A stretch of 64,000 nt of DNA, from NCBI RefSeq assembly GCF_014836875.1, contig NZ_JACSQC010000007.1, forward strand, positions 159,141 to 223,140. The letters are read 5' to 3'. Below the pieces are notes generated by a model, which searched no databases, had not been told where the DNA came from, and saw nothing but the letters and a program-made list of their open reading frames with translations. The position numbers and the translations under genes were made by a program. Positions 28,626 through 37,333 of the stretch are shown in pieces; within the stretch, counting starts at the first letter, position 1, and every line of letters starts with the position of its first letter. The stretch comes from Arthrobacter pullicola. GTDB taxonomy: Bacteria; Actinomycetota; Actinomycetes; Actinomycetales; Micrococcaceae.

Positions 28626-29582
28626 TTATCCGTCACGCAGCTTCAGGGCACGGTAGATCGTGTCATGGATCGGCACCGGAACTCCGTAGCGCCCCGCGAT
28701 GCGCACGACTGCCCCCGTCTGCTCGTCGATTTCCGAGGGCCGGCCGGCAGCCAGATCCCGCTGCATCGAGGACGTGCTGCTGGGATCGAAGGTGTCGTAC
28801 TGCCGCATCATCGCCTCGACGTCGGTTTCGTCCAGGGGAGTGCCGGCAGCCGTGGCGAGGTGGGCCACTTCGCTCATGGCGTCCCGGACGAGGCTTCGGC
28901 TGAGCGGGTTGGCACGCGTCCGGCCCACCGGTTCCCGGGACAGGGCTCCTACTCCGCCGTAGGAGGTGATGAGCATGAACTTCCGCCACATGTCAGCAGT
29001 GATGTGCAGGGAGATGGTGGTCTGCACCTGGGCGTCCGCGAGCGCCGCTGCCAGTTTCTCTACCCGGCTGGTGACGTTCCCGTTCAGTTCTCCCAGAGTG
29101 ATTCCCGGTTGGCTGCCCACGTGATGCACAATCCCCGGTTCGGTCAGGTAGGAGATGATGAGGCAGACTCCGCCCAGTGCATGCCCGGGACCGACGGCGT
29201 CGGTAATCTGCTGTGTGGCGCTCACCCCGTTTTGCAGCGGGAGGACAGCCGTGTCGGTCCCCACCAGGGCCTTGGCCTCCAGCAGTGCTTCGCGGACCTG
29301 GCCGGCCTTGCTGGCGACAATTACCGCGTCACAGGCACCAATCTCCGCCGCATCCGTGCTGATGCTGGCCGGCCTTGCGGTGAACCCCTCCGACCCGTCT
29401 CCTCTGGTGACGCGGATTCCGTTGGACCGGATGGGCTCGATATGCCGCGGGGTCGCCACTAAGTGCACTTCGTGGCCGGCGCGGGCCAGCACAGCGGCGA
29501 AATATGCACCGACTCCTCCGGCCCCCACCACCCCGATCTTCAAGGTGTCTCCGCTGGCCGGTGCCTCGGCTGAATTTGTCAT
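28626..29582 (-). CDS. Ketopantoate reductase family protein (2-dehydropantoate 2-reductase)
   Basis: The 318-residue protein has the N-terminal NADP motif GVVGAGGVGAYFA, the lysine-containing VASKAGQV and LQNGVSATQ, and a C-terminal helical domain with WRKF and RPSEIDEQTG, which carries the family's conserved Glu. It would reduce ketopantoate to pantoate in pantothenate synthesis, but many accessory copies act on other 2-keto acids. No panB or panC is nearby, so I leave the symbol empty. It is convergent with the RibD-like gene. Confidence 0.83.
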   Translation of the reverse strand: MTNSAEAPASGDTLKIGVVGAGGVGAYFAAVLARAGHEVHLVATPRHIEPIRSNGIRVTRGDGSEGFTARPASISTDAAEIGACDAVIVASKAGQVREALLEAKALVGTDTAVLPLQNGVSATQQITDAVGPGHALGGVCLIISYLTEPGIVHHVGSQPGITLGELNGNVTSRVEKLAAALADAQVQTTISLHITADMWRKFMLITSYGGVGALSREPVGRTRANPLSRSLVRDAMSEVAHLATAAGTPLDETDVEAMMRQYDTFDPSSTSSMQRDLAAGRPSEIDEQTGAVVRIAGRYGVPVPIHDTIYRALKLRDG

Positions 29583-29651
29583 GCCCCCAACGTAGTGCCA
29601 TCACTCCTCGGTGGCATGGAAGGCAGGCCGTGGCCTGGAGACCGGACGTCC

Positions 29652-30269
29652 CTACCGTAAGAGGTCAACGATGAGGGTGATGATCATCCCGGTACCTAAC
29701 AGCACGAGAAAACCCCCGGCTGCCTTCGTGACCCAGGGCAGGAAGCGGGAGAGTGCCGCGAGCGCACGGTCGGTTCCCAGGGCAACGGCGACGAACAGAT
29801 CCCAGACCAGGACGACGGCGAACATCCAGGCACCGTAGAGCAATAGCTCCCCGGCAGCAGCGTTTGAAAGCCCGGCGGCGAGGGCGACGTAGAAGAGTGC
29901 GTTCTTCGGGTTGAGCAGGCCGGATGCGAATCCGAGTCCCAGGCTCCGTCCCCAGGTGCTGCCAGGCGGTGCAGGTCCGCTGACGACACTGATGCGGATA
30001 CTCGAACGGAGGAACGCGATGCCAATGTACGTCAGAAACAGCCCGCCGGCCGTTTGGATAATTCCGAGCAGAGTCGGATGCGAGACCAGGGACAGCCCGG
30101 AGAACGCGGCAGCGATAAAGATGCCGTTGGCCAGCGCGATCCCGAGGCACGCTCCGCTGGCGGCCCGCCATCCGCTGCTTACAGCGCTGCGGGCGATCAG
30201 GAAAAAATCCACCCCGGGGATCAGCAATGCCAAAAAATGTGCTGCTGCCACAGCAAAAAACTGCTCCAT
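29652..30269 (-). CDS. LysE/RhtB family amino-acid exporter
   Basis: This 205-residue membrane protein has six helices. The family start FLALLIPGVDFFLIARSAV (the PG-x-DF motif) and the central SGLLNPKNALFY are clear. It probably exports an amino acid or a derivative. The AraC-type gene ends 78 bases upstream on the same strand and may control it; both read leftward. The ketopantoate reductase follows 69 bases downstream. Confidence 0.85.
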   Translation of the reverse strand: MEQFFAVAAAHFLALLIPGVDFFLIARSAVSSGWRAASGACLGIALANGIFIAAAFSGLSLVSHPTLLGIIQTAGGLFLTYIGIAFLRSSIRISVVSGPAPPGSTWGRSLGLGFASGLLNPKNALFYVALAAGLSNAAAGELLLYGAWMFAVVLVWDLFVAVALGTDRALAALSRFLPWVTKAAGGFLVLLGTGMIITLIVDLLR

Positions 30270-30347
30270 CTATCCCCAGCTATCTCGACGACGTACCTCG
30301 TCAAGAATGCGGGTTGAGCAGGGGGACGGTCTTGTACGAAATTGCGG

Positions 30348-31133
30348 TCAGCCGCGATAGGTTCCAGGGGACGTGGCTACATGGGCGCGAAAGACCCTGT
30401 GGAAGTGGCTCTGGTCAACAAACCCCAGGGCATGGGCGGTCTCTGCCAGGGCCCGTCCTTCGCGGAGCATCCTCCGGGATGCAGTGACGCGTTCGTTCTG
30501 CCGCCAAGCCAGCGGCGCGAACCCGGTCAAGCGCTTCATGGCCCGGATGAGCTGGTATCTTCCCATCCCCGCCAGTTCAGCAAGCTCCGCGAGAGGCGGG
30601 TTCGATTCATCCTGCCGCAGCCGCCTGAGTACCGGATCCAGACGGGCAAGAAGCTCCTGATCACTGCAGGTAACCAACTGGTGTGCCGGTTCAACAGAAG
30701 CACATTCATGCAGGCCAGTGCGAAACCCGGATTCGATCCCGCTTGGCGCCGCATCGGTGAACAGCGTGTTGTTGATGGCAGTGAACCAGCGGTAAATCTG
30801 CGGCTGCCGGTACACCTTGATTCCGGCCAGGAGATGTGCCGCCGGCGGGGGCAGCAGGGCCGCGATCCAGTCCTGATCCGCCTGGATCATTTGGTACTCC
30901 CAATGGCCTTCATCCGGATTGCATGCGTGGACGTGACCTGCCGGAATAAGAATGACGTCGCCGGCCGCCAACCGGATCGGGTCTCCCGCCGCGCCGCTGA
31001 ATACGGTGGTGCCTGAGTCGACCAGACCTATCGAGAACCGGTCATGGGTGTGCGGACGGTAGCAGGTGTTCTCCCGGCACGACCGGCGCGATTCCAGATG
31101 CGGCACCTGCCGGCTATGCCAGAATTCCGTCAC
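30348..31133 (-). CDS. AraC-family transcriptional regulator with N-terminal cupin
   Basis: The 261 residues split into a cupin-like sensor (HTHDRFSIGLVDSG, LAAGDVILIPAGHVHACNP) and a C-terminal pair of helix-turn-helices (LAELAELAGMGRYQLIRAMK and ALAETAHALGFVDQSHFHRV). The second helix set GFVDQSHFHRVFR is the AraC signature. This layout is common in regulators paired with LysE exporters, and the lysE-type gene follows directly. The GTG at 31133 was chosen because AGGA precedes it. The ligand is unknown. Confidence 0.82.
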   Translation of the reverse strand: MTEFWHSRQVPHLESRRSCRENTCYRPHTHDRFSIGLVDSGTTVFSGAAGDPIRLAAGDVILIPAGHVHACNPDEGHWEYQMIQADQDWIAALLPPPAAHLLAGIKVYRQPQIYRWFTAINNTLFTDAAPSGIESGFRTGLHECASVEPAHQLVTCSDQELLARLDPVLRRLRQDESNPPLAELAELAGMGRYQLIRAMKRLTGFAPLAWRQNERVTASRRMLREGRALAETAHALGFVDQSHFHRVFRAHVATSPGTYRG

Positions 31134-31387
31134 GCGTTTCCTGCCTCTTTCCGGTGTATTCGGCTTCAATCCAGGATCAATATTCCCCCGCCGCCATCGC
31201 GGTTTCCGTAGTCGGAGACGCGTCAATCAAAGCTGTGGAAGTCTACAGGACTGTCCCTCAGGATCTCCACGGCGGCGGCCGGATCCCGGTTCCGTCGATG
31301 TGCTGCACCCAGCGATCCAAGAATGCCCGGGGGCCCACCGGACAGTGCTGGAGCGGCGCATCAGGTCCTGACTGCTACGCTGCCGCC

Positions 31388-31894
31388 ATGGTGGATTCAA
31401 CAACTAGGTGGAGGACCGGGCGGGCGGCTGGTACCGGGCTGATCCTGATTGCCTGTTATGCGACAGCCGGGGCCTTCCAAGTGCTGGTCTGGAATCCGCA
31501 GGCGGCTGTGCCCGGGGCATCGCTCGACGAAATCCGGACAGCTATGGCGAGCGCCAACGAGTCTCTCGCCGTTCCCCTGGTTCTCGCGTGGGCCGTCATT
31601 GGGGTGCTGCTCGCCGGGCTGGTTCTCATGGCCGCACAGCGGGATCCCGGACTCCGGGTGAGCACGGTTGTCCGGATAAATTTACTCCTTTTGGTCCTAG
31701 CGGCACCGTCACACTGGTTCGCCTCCTTCCCCGCCGGTATGGGAATTGCGGACACCTTCGCCACGACCGGCGGTGACCACACGCCCTGGGGTAAGCTGCT
31801 CTACCTCGTGAGCGCCGTCGCCATGATTGTGCTGGTGTTCATCACGCTCCTGGACAGGCGGCGACCGCCTTCTCGCCGCCCGGCGCGTCCATAG
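31388..31894 (+). CDS. Hypothetical four-helix membrane protein
   Basis: I do not recognise a family for this 168-residue protein. It has four hydrophobic segments: GTGLILIACYATAGAFQVLV, VPLVLAWAVIGVLLAGLVLM, STVVRINLLLLVLAAPS and LLYLVSAVAMIVLVFITLL. A short Arg/Pro-rich tail follows. The ATG at 31388 is the first after the AraC promoter region (31134-31387), which holds no gene. It is convergent with the next gene, with three bases between stops. Confidence 0.6.
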   Translation: MVDSTTRWRTGRAAGTGLILIACYATAGAFQVLVWNPQAAVPGASLDEIRTAMASANESLAVPLVLAWAVIGVLLAGLVLMAAQRDPGLRVSTVVRINLLLLVLAAPSHWFASFPAGMGIADTFATTGGDHTPWGKLLYLVSAVAMIVLVFITLLDRRRPPSRRPARP

Positions 31895-31897
31895 GCC

Positions 31898-32980
31898 TTA
31901 CTGCCAAGGACGGCGTACCCGGCTCCAGACGTCCTCGCTGAGGTCCCGGTGCCAGTGCTGCCGCGGGGCATCTGCCTCGCGGGCAGCATCCGCGAGCCAC
32001 AGCGTACTGTCGGGGTCCCACCCGGCGAGGACCGATGCCGTGCCTCGACCCACCTTGAGCGCCCGGCCTGAAGTATTCAGGTAGCCGGCGATCGTGAGGT
32101 GCACGGCATCCCATTCCCCGGCGACCCGTTGCCAGTCGGGGATGACCCAGGAGCCATCGCGTCCGGTGGTGTGGAACCAATCGTGTCTGCGGGAGGCAGT
32201 GACGTCCAGCGGATAGGCGCGGCAGAGGAAGATCCAGTCCTCCGCCGTTTGGATCTCGAAGGTCCGGCCAGTCCCGTAGACCGGAATCACAGTTGCCTCC
32301 TCCCAACCGGGGAAATCTTCCACCAGGGTGAGGGCCGCCGGGATGGCACCCACTGTCCGGAGAAGGCGGAGGGGGGATGACCACCAGCTTCCGGAGTAGT
32401 TGGCGTAGACGCTCTCAGGGCGGTCGCGTGCGGCCTGTGCTTCCTCGGCCCGTATCTCTTCCGCCCATCTACTCAACGCTTGCTGCGGATCCCGTGGCAG
32501 CGGTGCCGGGTCCTCCGCTGACCGCCAGTCAATAGCCCATTGTTCCGGCCGGCGGGGCTGGGACCAGCCTCGCCACGTGGGGGTTGCCAGTACCCGCTCG
32601 GCGAGCGGGCGGAAAGCTTCGACGATGGCTGGGAGAGCTGCGAGTACGTCATCTCCATCGGGTTCCTGCCAGTAGCGGGCGTTCCTGACCGAGCACTCAA
32701 GTGCCGCCGCGAGCTGCGCCGCCGTGAGACCGGAAGCATCGATGGAACGCAGTGCCGCCGCCAGGTCTTCCAGCGAGGGGGATTCACCCGGGCCTGTGGA
32801 ATCGCCGGGGCCGTCGCTGGACAGCGCGAACAGGACAGTGGATGTTCCTTTGCCGGGATCGAGTTCGTACCCCAGCCGGAAGACGGCGTTCCTGACGTCG
32901 GGGTTGAGTTCCTCCGCGAGCTCAAGGCACAGGCGCCTGCCACGGGGACCGTCAAGGAGCAGTTCAGGCAGGGTTTTCAT
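31898..32980 (-). CDS. Conserved hypothetical protein, two-part, unknown function
   Basis: The 360-residue soluble protein is not one I can name. The N-terminal third (LPELLLDGPRGRRLCLELAE, then DLAAALRSIDASGLTAAQLA) is helical, with a helix-turn-helix-like AAQLAAALECSVRNARYWQ. The middle has WSQPRRPEQWAIDW, and the C-terminal half is Trp-rich (WFHTTGRDGSWVIPDWQRV, HLTIAGYLNTSGRAL). AGGATGAG precedes the ATG at 32980. It is divergent from the SRPBCC gene across a 95-base gap. Confidence 0.65.
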   Translation of the reverse strand: MKTLPELLLDGPRGRRLCLELAEELNPDVRNAVFRLGYELDPGKGTSTVLFALSSDGPGDSTGPGESPSLEDLAAALRSIDASGLTAAQLAAALECSVRNARYWQEPDGDDVLAALPAIVEAFRPLAERVLATPTWRGWSQPRRPEQWAIDWRSAEDPAPLPRDPQQALSRWAEEIRAEEAQAARDRPESVYANYSGSWWSSPLRLLRTVGAIPAALTLVEDFPGWEEATVIPVYGTGRTFEIQTAEDWIFLCRAYPLDVTASRRHDWFHTTGRDGSWVIPDWQRVAGEWDAVHLTIAGYLNTSGRALKVGRGTASVLAGWDPDSTLWLADAAREADAPRQHWHRDLSEDVWSRVRRPWQ

Positions 32981-33075
32981 CCGCTCATCCTTGCACGTCT
33001 GACTCCGGTCCAGAGGCGCCAGGACCGCGCCCGGCCAAGACTCTGCGGCCGCGCCGGTGTGCCACAATCGTGCCC

Positions 33076-33621
33076 ATGCCGCTGGAATCCATCTCGACCC
33101 GCGAGGACAGCCTTCTCATCCGCTGGTCCTTCCCGAGCCCCACGCGTGATCTGTGGGACGGGCTGACTGACCGGACGCTGCTGTCCCAGTGGTTGGGCCA
33201 GCCCATCGAATGCGACATGAGGGCGGGTGGGAGGCTCGTCGTCGAGCATGGGGAGGGCTACGCATCCCACAGCGAAATCATGGAGGCAGATCCGCCGCAC
33301 AGGCTTGCCATGACGTGGAACTTTCCCGATGAACCCGAATCCCGGCTCCGCTTCGAACTGCACCCCTCGGACCCGGGCACCAGGTTGGAGCTCACGCACC
33401 AAGATCTGGGCAGCCTTGTCGGCTCTTACGGTCCTGGCTGGATCACGCATCTGACGTATCTGGAAGCCGTGATCAGTGGCACTCCATTGGTCACGGCAAA
33501 GTTCTGGCAGCTACACGCCACTGTCGAGGCGCTCTACAACGATAGAAGGCCCGCTGCCACGGGCACTACCCATGCGACGGTGTATTCAGCTGCGGCCCCT
33601 TTACCGCCGTTAACGCGATAG
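33076..33621 (+). CDS. SRPBCC/AHSA1-like ligand-binding protein
   Basis: At 181 residues this is a START/Bet v1-like fold of the AHSA1 group: WSFPSPTRDLWDGLTDRTLLSQWLG at the start with its typical W-x-G-L-T-D, then RAGGRLVVEHGEGY, MTWNFPDEPESRLRFEL and TRLELTHQDLG. Such proteins bind hydrophobic ligands or modulate partners, and the ligand is unknown. The start ATG at 33076 lacks a good ribosome site; a GTG two codons earlier is possible. Confidence 0.78.
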   Translation: MPLESISTREDSLLIRWSFPSPTRDLWDGLTDRTLLSQWLGQPIECDMRAGGRLVVEHGEGYASHSEIMEADPPHRLAMTWNFPDEPESRLRFELHPSDPGTRLELTHQDLGSLVGSYGPGWITHLTYLEAVISGTPLVTAKFWQLHATVEALYNDRRPAATGTTHATVYSAAAPLPPLTR

Positions 33622-33641
33622 GGAGTACCCGCGAACTCAGA

Positions 33642-33665
33642 GACCTGGAGCTAATCAGCCAGGTC
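33642..33665 (+). terminator. Hairpin after the SRPBCC gene
   Basis: GACCTGG (33642-33648) and CCAGGTC (33659-33665) pair perfectly around a 10-base loop, 21 bases after the stop codon. No T-run follows (AAACC), so termination is only suggested. Confidence 0.35.
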
Positions 33666-33768
33666 AAACCGGTAGAGGCTGCAGGTGCTAAATCGCAACT
33701 TTATTCCGCGGGCCACGGAATGACCGAACTGGGCCGAATGGGCGGGCGCCATCGCGATTGCTCTCGGT

Positions 33769-34806
33769 TTATTCTTCGCTGTGCAGTCTGAGTTTCTGTG
33801 CCCCAACCGCGCCGCGACCCGTCGTCAGAAAAATCACGACGACGGCGACCAGTGCGCCGATGGTGGTTTCTACCGCCCGGTCCAGGGTCAACTCCCACAC
33901 CGGCTGTGCCGAGACGAATCCGGTCATCAGCAGAGCCACGGGTGTCAGGAAGACCATGGCGAGAGCGTAGTGCCTCATGACGTATACCTCTCCGCCAAAC
34001 TGGAGAGCTGCAAGCAGGATTGCCAGCTGCACCGGACTCCAATCGGGCTGCAGCAGCAGTGCGGAGAGCAGCACGCCGCCATAAGTTCCCAGAATAAAAT
34101 GTCCGGCCCGGGCCGGAGCATGAGCGGCGTCCGTGGCGGAAATGGGGGCACAGGCCGCGAGCATCGCCCAGTAGCTGTGGCCCGGCCCCAAGAGCAGGGC
34201 CAGTGAGCCGGCGGCTGCGACGGCGGCAGCGTACCTTCCGGAATGGGCCAAGATGCGGGCTGCTTTCGGCGGCGGAGCATGCGGGCGCAGTATTACCGGA
34301 GTATGGCGGCGGGCATGGACCCGGCCGGCAATTCCCAGCAGAACGGCGGTTGCGGCGCTTCCGGACACGGCTAGGGCTGCTTCTCCCATGGATCCTGAAA
34401 ACGGTGCCGCAGCAGTGGCGGTAAACGCGAAGATGTAGGTGAAGGGCCCCGCGGGCCGGATCCGCAGGACGTCTGCCACCAGCGATATCACCAAGGCGAC
34501 AACGGTGGCGCTGACCACCAATTCCCAGTCACTGCGCCCGGCGATGGACATGGATACTCCGGCCATCACAGTCATGCACATCAGCAAGCCGGACTGGGTC
34601 TGATGCTGCAGCCTTCGCCAGTGGGGTTCCGAGCGACCAAATACACCCGTTAACGAGCCGAAGATGGCGCACATGGTCAGGTTGGTGCGGTCCAGCAGAA
34701 TCAGCACCAGCAGCGGGATGAGCATCCCTGCCGCCACCCGCACAGCGGGGAACCGATGCCCCCGGCCAGCTGGGACGGCCAAGAAGCCACGGAGGTCTTG
34801 CGTCAC
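33769..34806 (-). CDS. FUSC family membrane protein
   Basis: The 345-residue protein repeats a block of transmembrane helices twice, as in FUSC/aromatic-acid exporter (AaeB-like) proteins: MLIPLLVLILLDRTNLTMCAIFGSL in the first half and SYWAMLAACAPISATDA in the second, with REP-like charged residues between. About ten helices are predicted. It may export toxic small molecules. The GTG start at 34806 has no strong ribosome site. Nothing nearby pairs with it. Confidence 0.75.
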   Translation of the reverse strand: MTQDLRGFLAVPAGRGHRFPAVRVAAGMLIPLLVLILLDRTNLTMCAIFGSLTGVFGRSEPHWRRLQHQTQSGLLMCMTVMAGVSMSIAGRSDWELVVSATVVALVISLVADVLRIRPAGPFTYIFAFTATAAAPFSGSMGEAALAVSGSAATAVLLGIAGRVHARRHTPVILRPHAPPPKAARILAHSGRYAAAVAAAGSLALLLGPGHSYWAMLAACAPISATDAAHAPARAGHFILGTYGGVLLSALLLQPDWSPVQLAILLAALQFGGEVYVMRHYALAMVFLTPVALLMTGFVSAQPVWELTLDRAVETTIGALVAVVVIFLTTGRGAVGAQKLRLHSEE

Positions 34807-35098
34807 GGGTTAGGAGCCTTTCGCTGCGGCAGCAAACAGGAAATTGCCGCCTTTACACCCTATGAGAGCGATCTCCACCAGCGCGGCACCCACCCTTGTG
34901 ATTCATCTCGCACCGCAGCTGCCCACTTCTGGTCCATTACCGGGTAAGTCGCTGTAAACCGCCATCCCGACCCAGTTCACGTCCGCCATACTGGTTGCCG
35001 CCGGCAATCGGCCTCGCTTTTCCTGCTTCGACGTTCCGCAAATCGTTGACCCGGGCGCCGGCGGACACAGCTTGGGCGCGAACTCGGCCGAGCGTAGG
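34807..35098. other. Intergenic region without a supported gene
   Basis: Short open frames in this 292-base stretch have no family resemblance and no ribosome site. It presumably holds the FUSC promoter, but I see no clear -10 box, tRNA or repeat. Confidence 0.4.
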
Positions 35099-35158
35099 AA
35101 AGCGCCGGACGGACCGGGTTAGGCGGCAGGAATGCCGCCGTTCCGGTCCGCCCGGCGC
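35099..35158 (-). terminator. Strong terminator of the fadA-fadB operon
   Basis: A long two-level hairpin. The outer arms are 16 bases each (35102-35117 and 35143-35158) and the inner arms GGCGGCA/TGCCGCC (35122-35128, 35133-35139) surround a GGAA loop. The one outer mismatch, A109/C151 by last three digits, is a G-U pair in minus-strand RNA. The minus strand then reads TTTCC. Both points favour termination of leftward transcripts. Confidence 0.75.
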
Positions 35159-35194
35159 GTGCCAAGCGTGCCAAGCGAATGAAACTGAGAAGAG

Positions 35195-37333
35195 CTAAGC
35201 AGCAGCCACCGGCACAGCACCGGCATTGAACAGTCGCCCGTTCACCCGGTCGGACGCACCCACCCGGTCCAGATACGGCGTGATGCCGCCCAGGTGCATC
35301 GGCCAGCCGGCGCCGAGGATGACGCAGAGATCGATGTCCTCCGGCCCGGCCACCACACCTTCATCCAGCATCAGCCCGATTTCCTCGGCCAGGGCGTCCT
35401 GCGTACGGCGCAGGACTTCCTCGGAGGTCGAGGGCGAGTCGCCGAAGGTCAGCAGGGCCAGGGTTTCCTCCGGGACGTACGGCTTGCCGTCGGAATCCTG
35501 CTGCCAGAGCGACTTGATGCCGGCGTCGATCAGCTTCTGCGAGTTCTCCGAAACGTGGAACCGGTCGCCGAAGGCAGCGTGCAGGGATTCCTGCACGTGC
35601 TGGCCGACCGGCAGGCCAACCAGGGCCAGCAGGTTGAAGGGCGTCATCGGCAGGCCCATCGACCGCAGCGCATTGTCCGCGGTGGCGGCGTCGGTGCCCT
35701 CGTCGAACACCTTGGTGATCTCGCCGAACATCCGGCCCAGGATCCGGTTGACCACAAACGCGGCCGCATCCTTGACCAGCACAGCGGTCTTTTTCAGCTG
35801 CTTGGCCAGGACAAACGCGGTGGCGAGCACTGCGTCGTCGGTCTTCGGTGCACGCACAATCTCCAGCAGCGGCATCACAGCCACCGGGTTGAAGAAGTGG
35901 AAGCCCACCACACGCTCAGGGTGCTCCAGGTCCGCGGCCATTTCGGTGACGGACAGTGAGGACGTGTTGGTCGCCAGGATGCACTCGGGGGAGACCACGG
36001 CTTCCACCTCGGCAAAGACCTGCTTCTTGACCGACATTTCCTCGAACACGGCCTCAATCACGAAGTCCGCGTCGGCAAACGCTTCCTTGGACACCGAACC
36101 GGTAACCAGTGCCTTGGTGCGGTTCGCGGCATCGGAGGAGATGCGGCCCTTGCCCAGCAGCTTGTCCACCTCGGCGTGAACGTAGCCCACGCCCTTGTCC
36201 ACGCGCTCCTGGTCGATGTCCGTCATCACCACGGGCACCTTCAGGTTCTTCGCGAACAGCAGCGCGAGCTGGCTGGCCATCAGGCCTGCGCCGACGACGC
36301 CGACCTTGGTCACCGGGCGGGCGAGCTTCTTGTCCGGCGCGCCGGCGGGACGCTTGCCGCGCTTCTGCACCAGGTCCAGGAACGCGTAGACCGTGGCCTG
36401 GAACTGCGGGGTCTGCATCAGTTCGGCCAGGGCTTCACACTCGGCCTCGCGGGACTGCTCACGCGTCCAGTTTTTTCCGGCTTCGAAGATGTCCAGCACC
36501 TTGGCCGGCGCCGGGGCAGCGTTGGAAGTGCGGGCCTCCACGAAGGCCCGGCCGGCCGCAACGGCGGCGTCCCAGCGGTCGCTGACTTCGGAAGGCTCGA
36601 CGGCGTTGGGCCGGTTCACGGTCTCGGCGCCGGTGATCACGCGGGACGCCCAGGCGAGGGACTGCTCCAGGAAATCGGCGGGTTCGAACAGGGCATCGGC
36701 TATGCCGAGCTTGTAGGCGGCCGGTCCGGAGAGGGTGCGGTTGTTACTCAGCGGGTTCTCGATCATCACTTTCACGGCGTTCTCCGGACCGATCAGGCGT
36801 GGCAGCAGGTAGACACCGCCCCAGCCCGGAACCAGGCCGATGAACGCTTCAGGCAGCGCCAGCGCACCGGCCCCGGTGGATACCGTGCGGTAGTCGGACT
36901 GCAGGGCAATTTCCAGCCCGCCCCCCAGGGCCACACCGTTGATGAACGCGAAGCTGGGAACGCCCAGGGTGCCGAGTTTGCCGTAGACCTCGTGGCCCAG
37001 GGCCGCCATGGCGACGCCGTCGTCGTACTCGGCCAGAGTCTTCACTGCCGACAGGTCCGCCCCGGCCACGAGGTAGTGCGGCTTGCCGGTGACGCCGACG
37101 CCCACGATCTCGCCGCGGTCGGCCCGCTCCTTGAGCGAGTCCAGCACGCTGCCCAGTTCCAGCAGGGTGTTCGGGCCCAGTGTGGTGGGGCGGGAGTGGT
37201 CGACGTCGTTGTCCAGCGTGATGAGCGCGAACGTGCCGGCACCGCCGGGCAGTTCCACGTCACTGACGTAGGAGTGGGTGATGACCTCGTTCGGGAAGAG
37301 CCCGGCGAGACGCTGGTAATCGGGTGCAGTCAT
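35195..37333 (-). CDS. fadB: Multifunctional 3-hydroxyacyl-CoA dehydrogenase/enoyl-CoA hydratase (FadB-like)
   Basis: The beta-oxidation alpha subunit has 712 residues. The N-terminal crotonase domain (about 1-220) has LVAGADLSAV and NGVALGGGLEIAL for the oxyanion hole. The central NAD domain starts at VVGAGLMASQLALLFAKN, and the 3HCDH C-terminal domains contain GFHFFNPVAVMPLLEIV and KDAAAFVVNRILGR. It hydrates enoyl-CoA and oxidises 3-hydroxyacyl-CoA. The ATG overlaps the fadA stop by one base (TAATG), so the two subunits are coupled. Confidence 0.93.
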   Translation of the reverse strand: MTAPDYQRLAGLFPNEVITHSYVSDVELPGGAGTFALITLDNDVDHSRPTTLGPNTLLELGSVLDSLKERADRGEIVGVGVTGKPHYLVAGADLSAVKTLAEYDDGVAMAALGHEVYGKLGTLGVPSFAFINGVALGGGLEIALQSDYRTVSTGAGALALPEAFIGLVPGWGGVYLLPRLIGPENAVKVMIENPLSNNRTLSGPAAYKLGIADALFEPADFLEQSLAWASRVITGAETVNRPNAVEPSEVSDRWDAAVAAGRAFVEARTSNAAPAPAKVLDIFEAGKNWTREQSREAECEALAELMQTPQFQATVYAFLDLVQKRGKRPAGAPDKKLARPVTKVGVVGAGLMASQLALLFAKNLKVPVVMTDIDQERVDKGVGYVHAEVDKLLGKGRISSDAANRTKALVTGSVSKEAFADADFVIEAVFEEMSVKKQVFAEVEAVVSPECILATNTSSLSVTEMAADLEHPERVVGFHFFNPVAVMPLLEIVRAPKTDDAVLATAFVLAKQLKKTAVLVKDAAAFVVNRILGRMFGEITKVFDEGTDAATADNALRSMGLPMTPFNLLALVGLPVGQHVQESLHAAFGDRFHVSENSQKLIDAGIKSLWQQDSDGKPYVPEETLALLTFGDSPSTSEEVLRRTQDALAEEIGLMLDEGVVAGPEDIDLCVILGAGWPMHLGGITPYLDRVGASDRVNGRLFNAGAVPVAAA

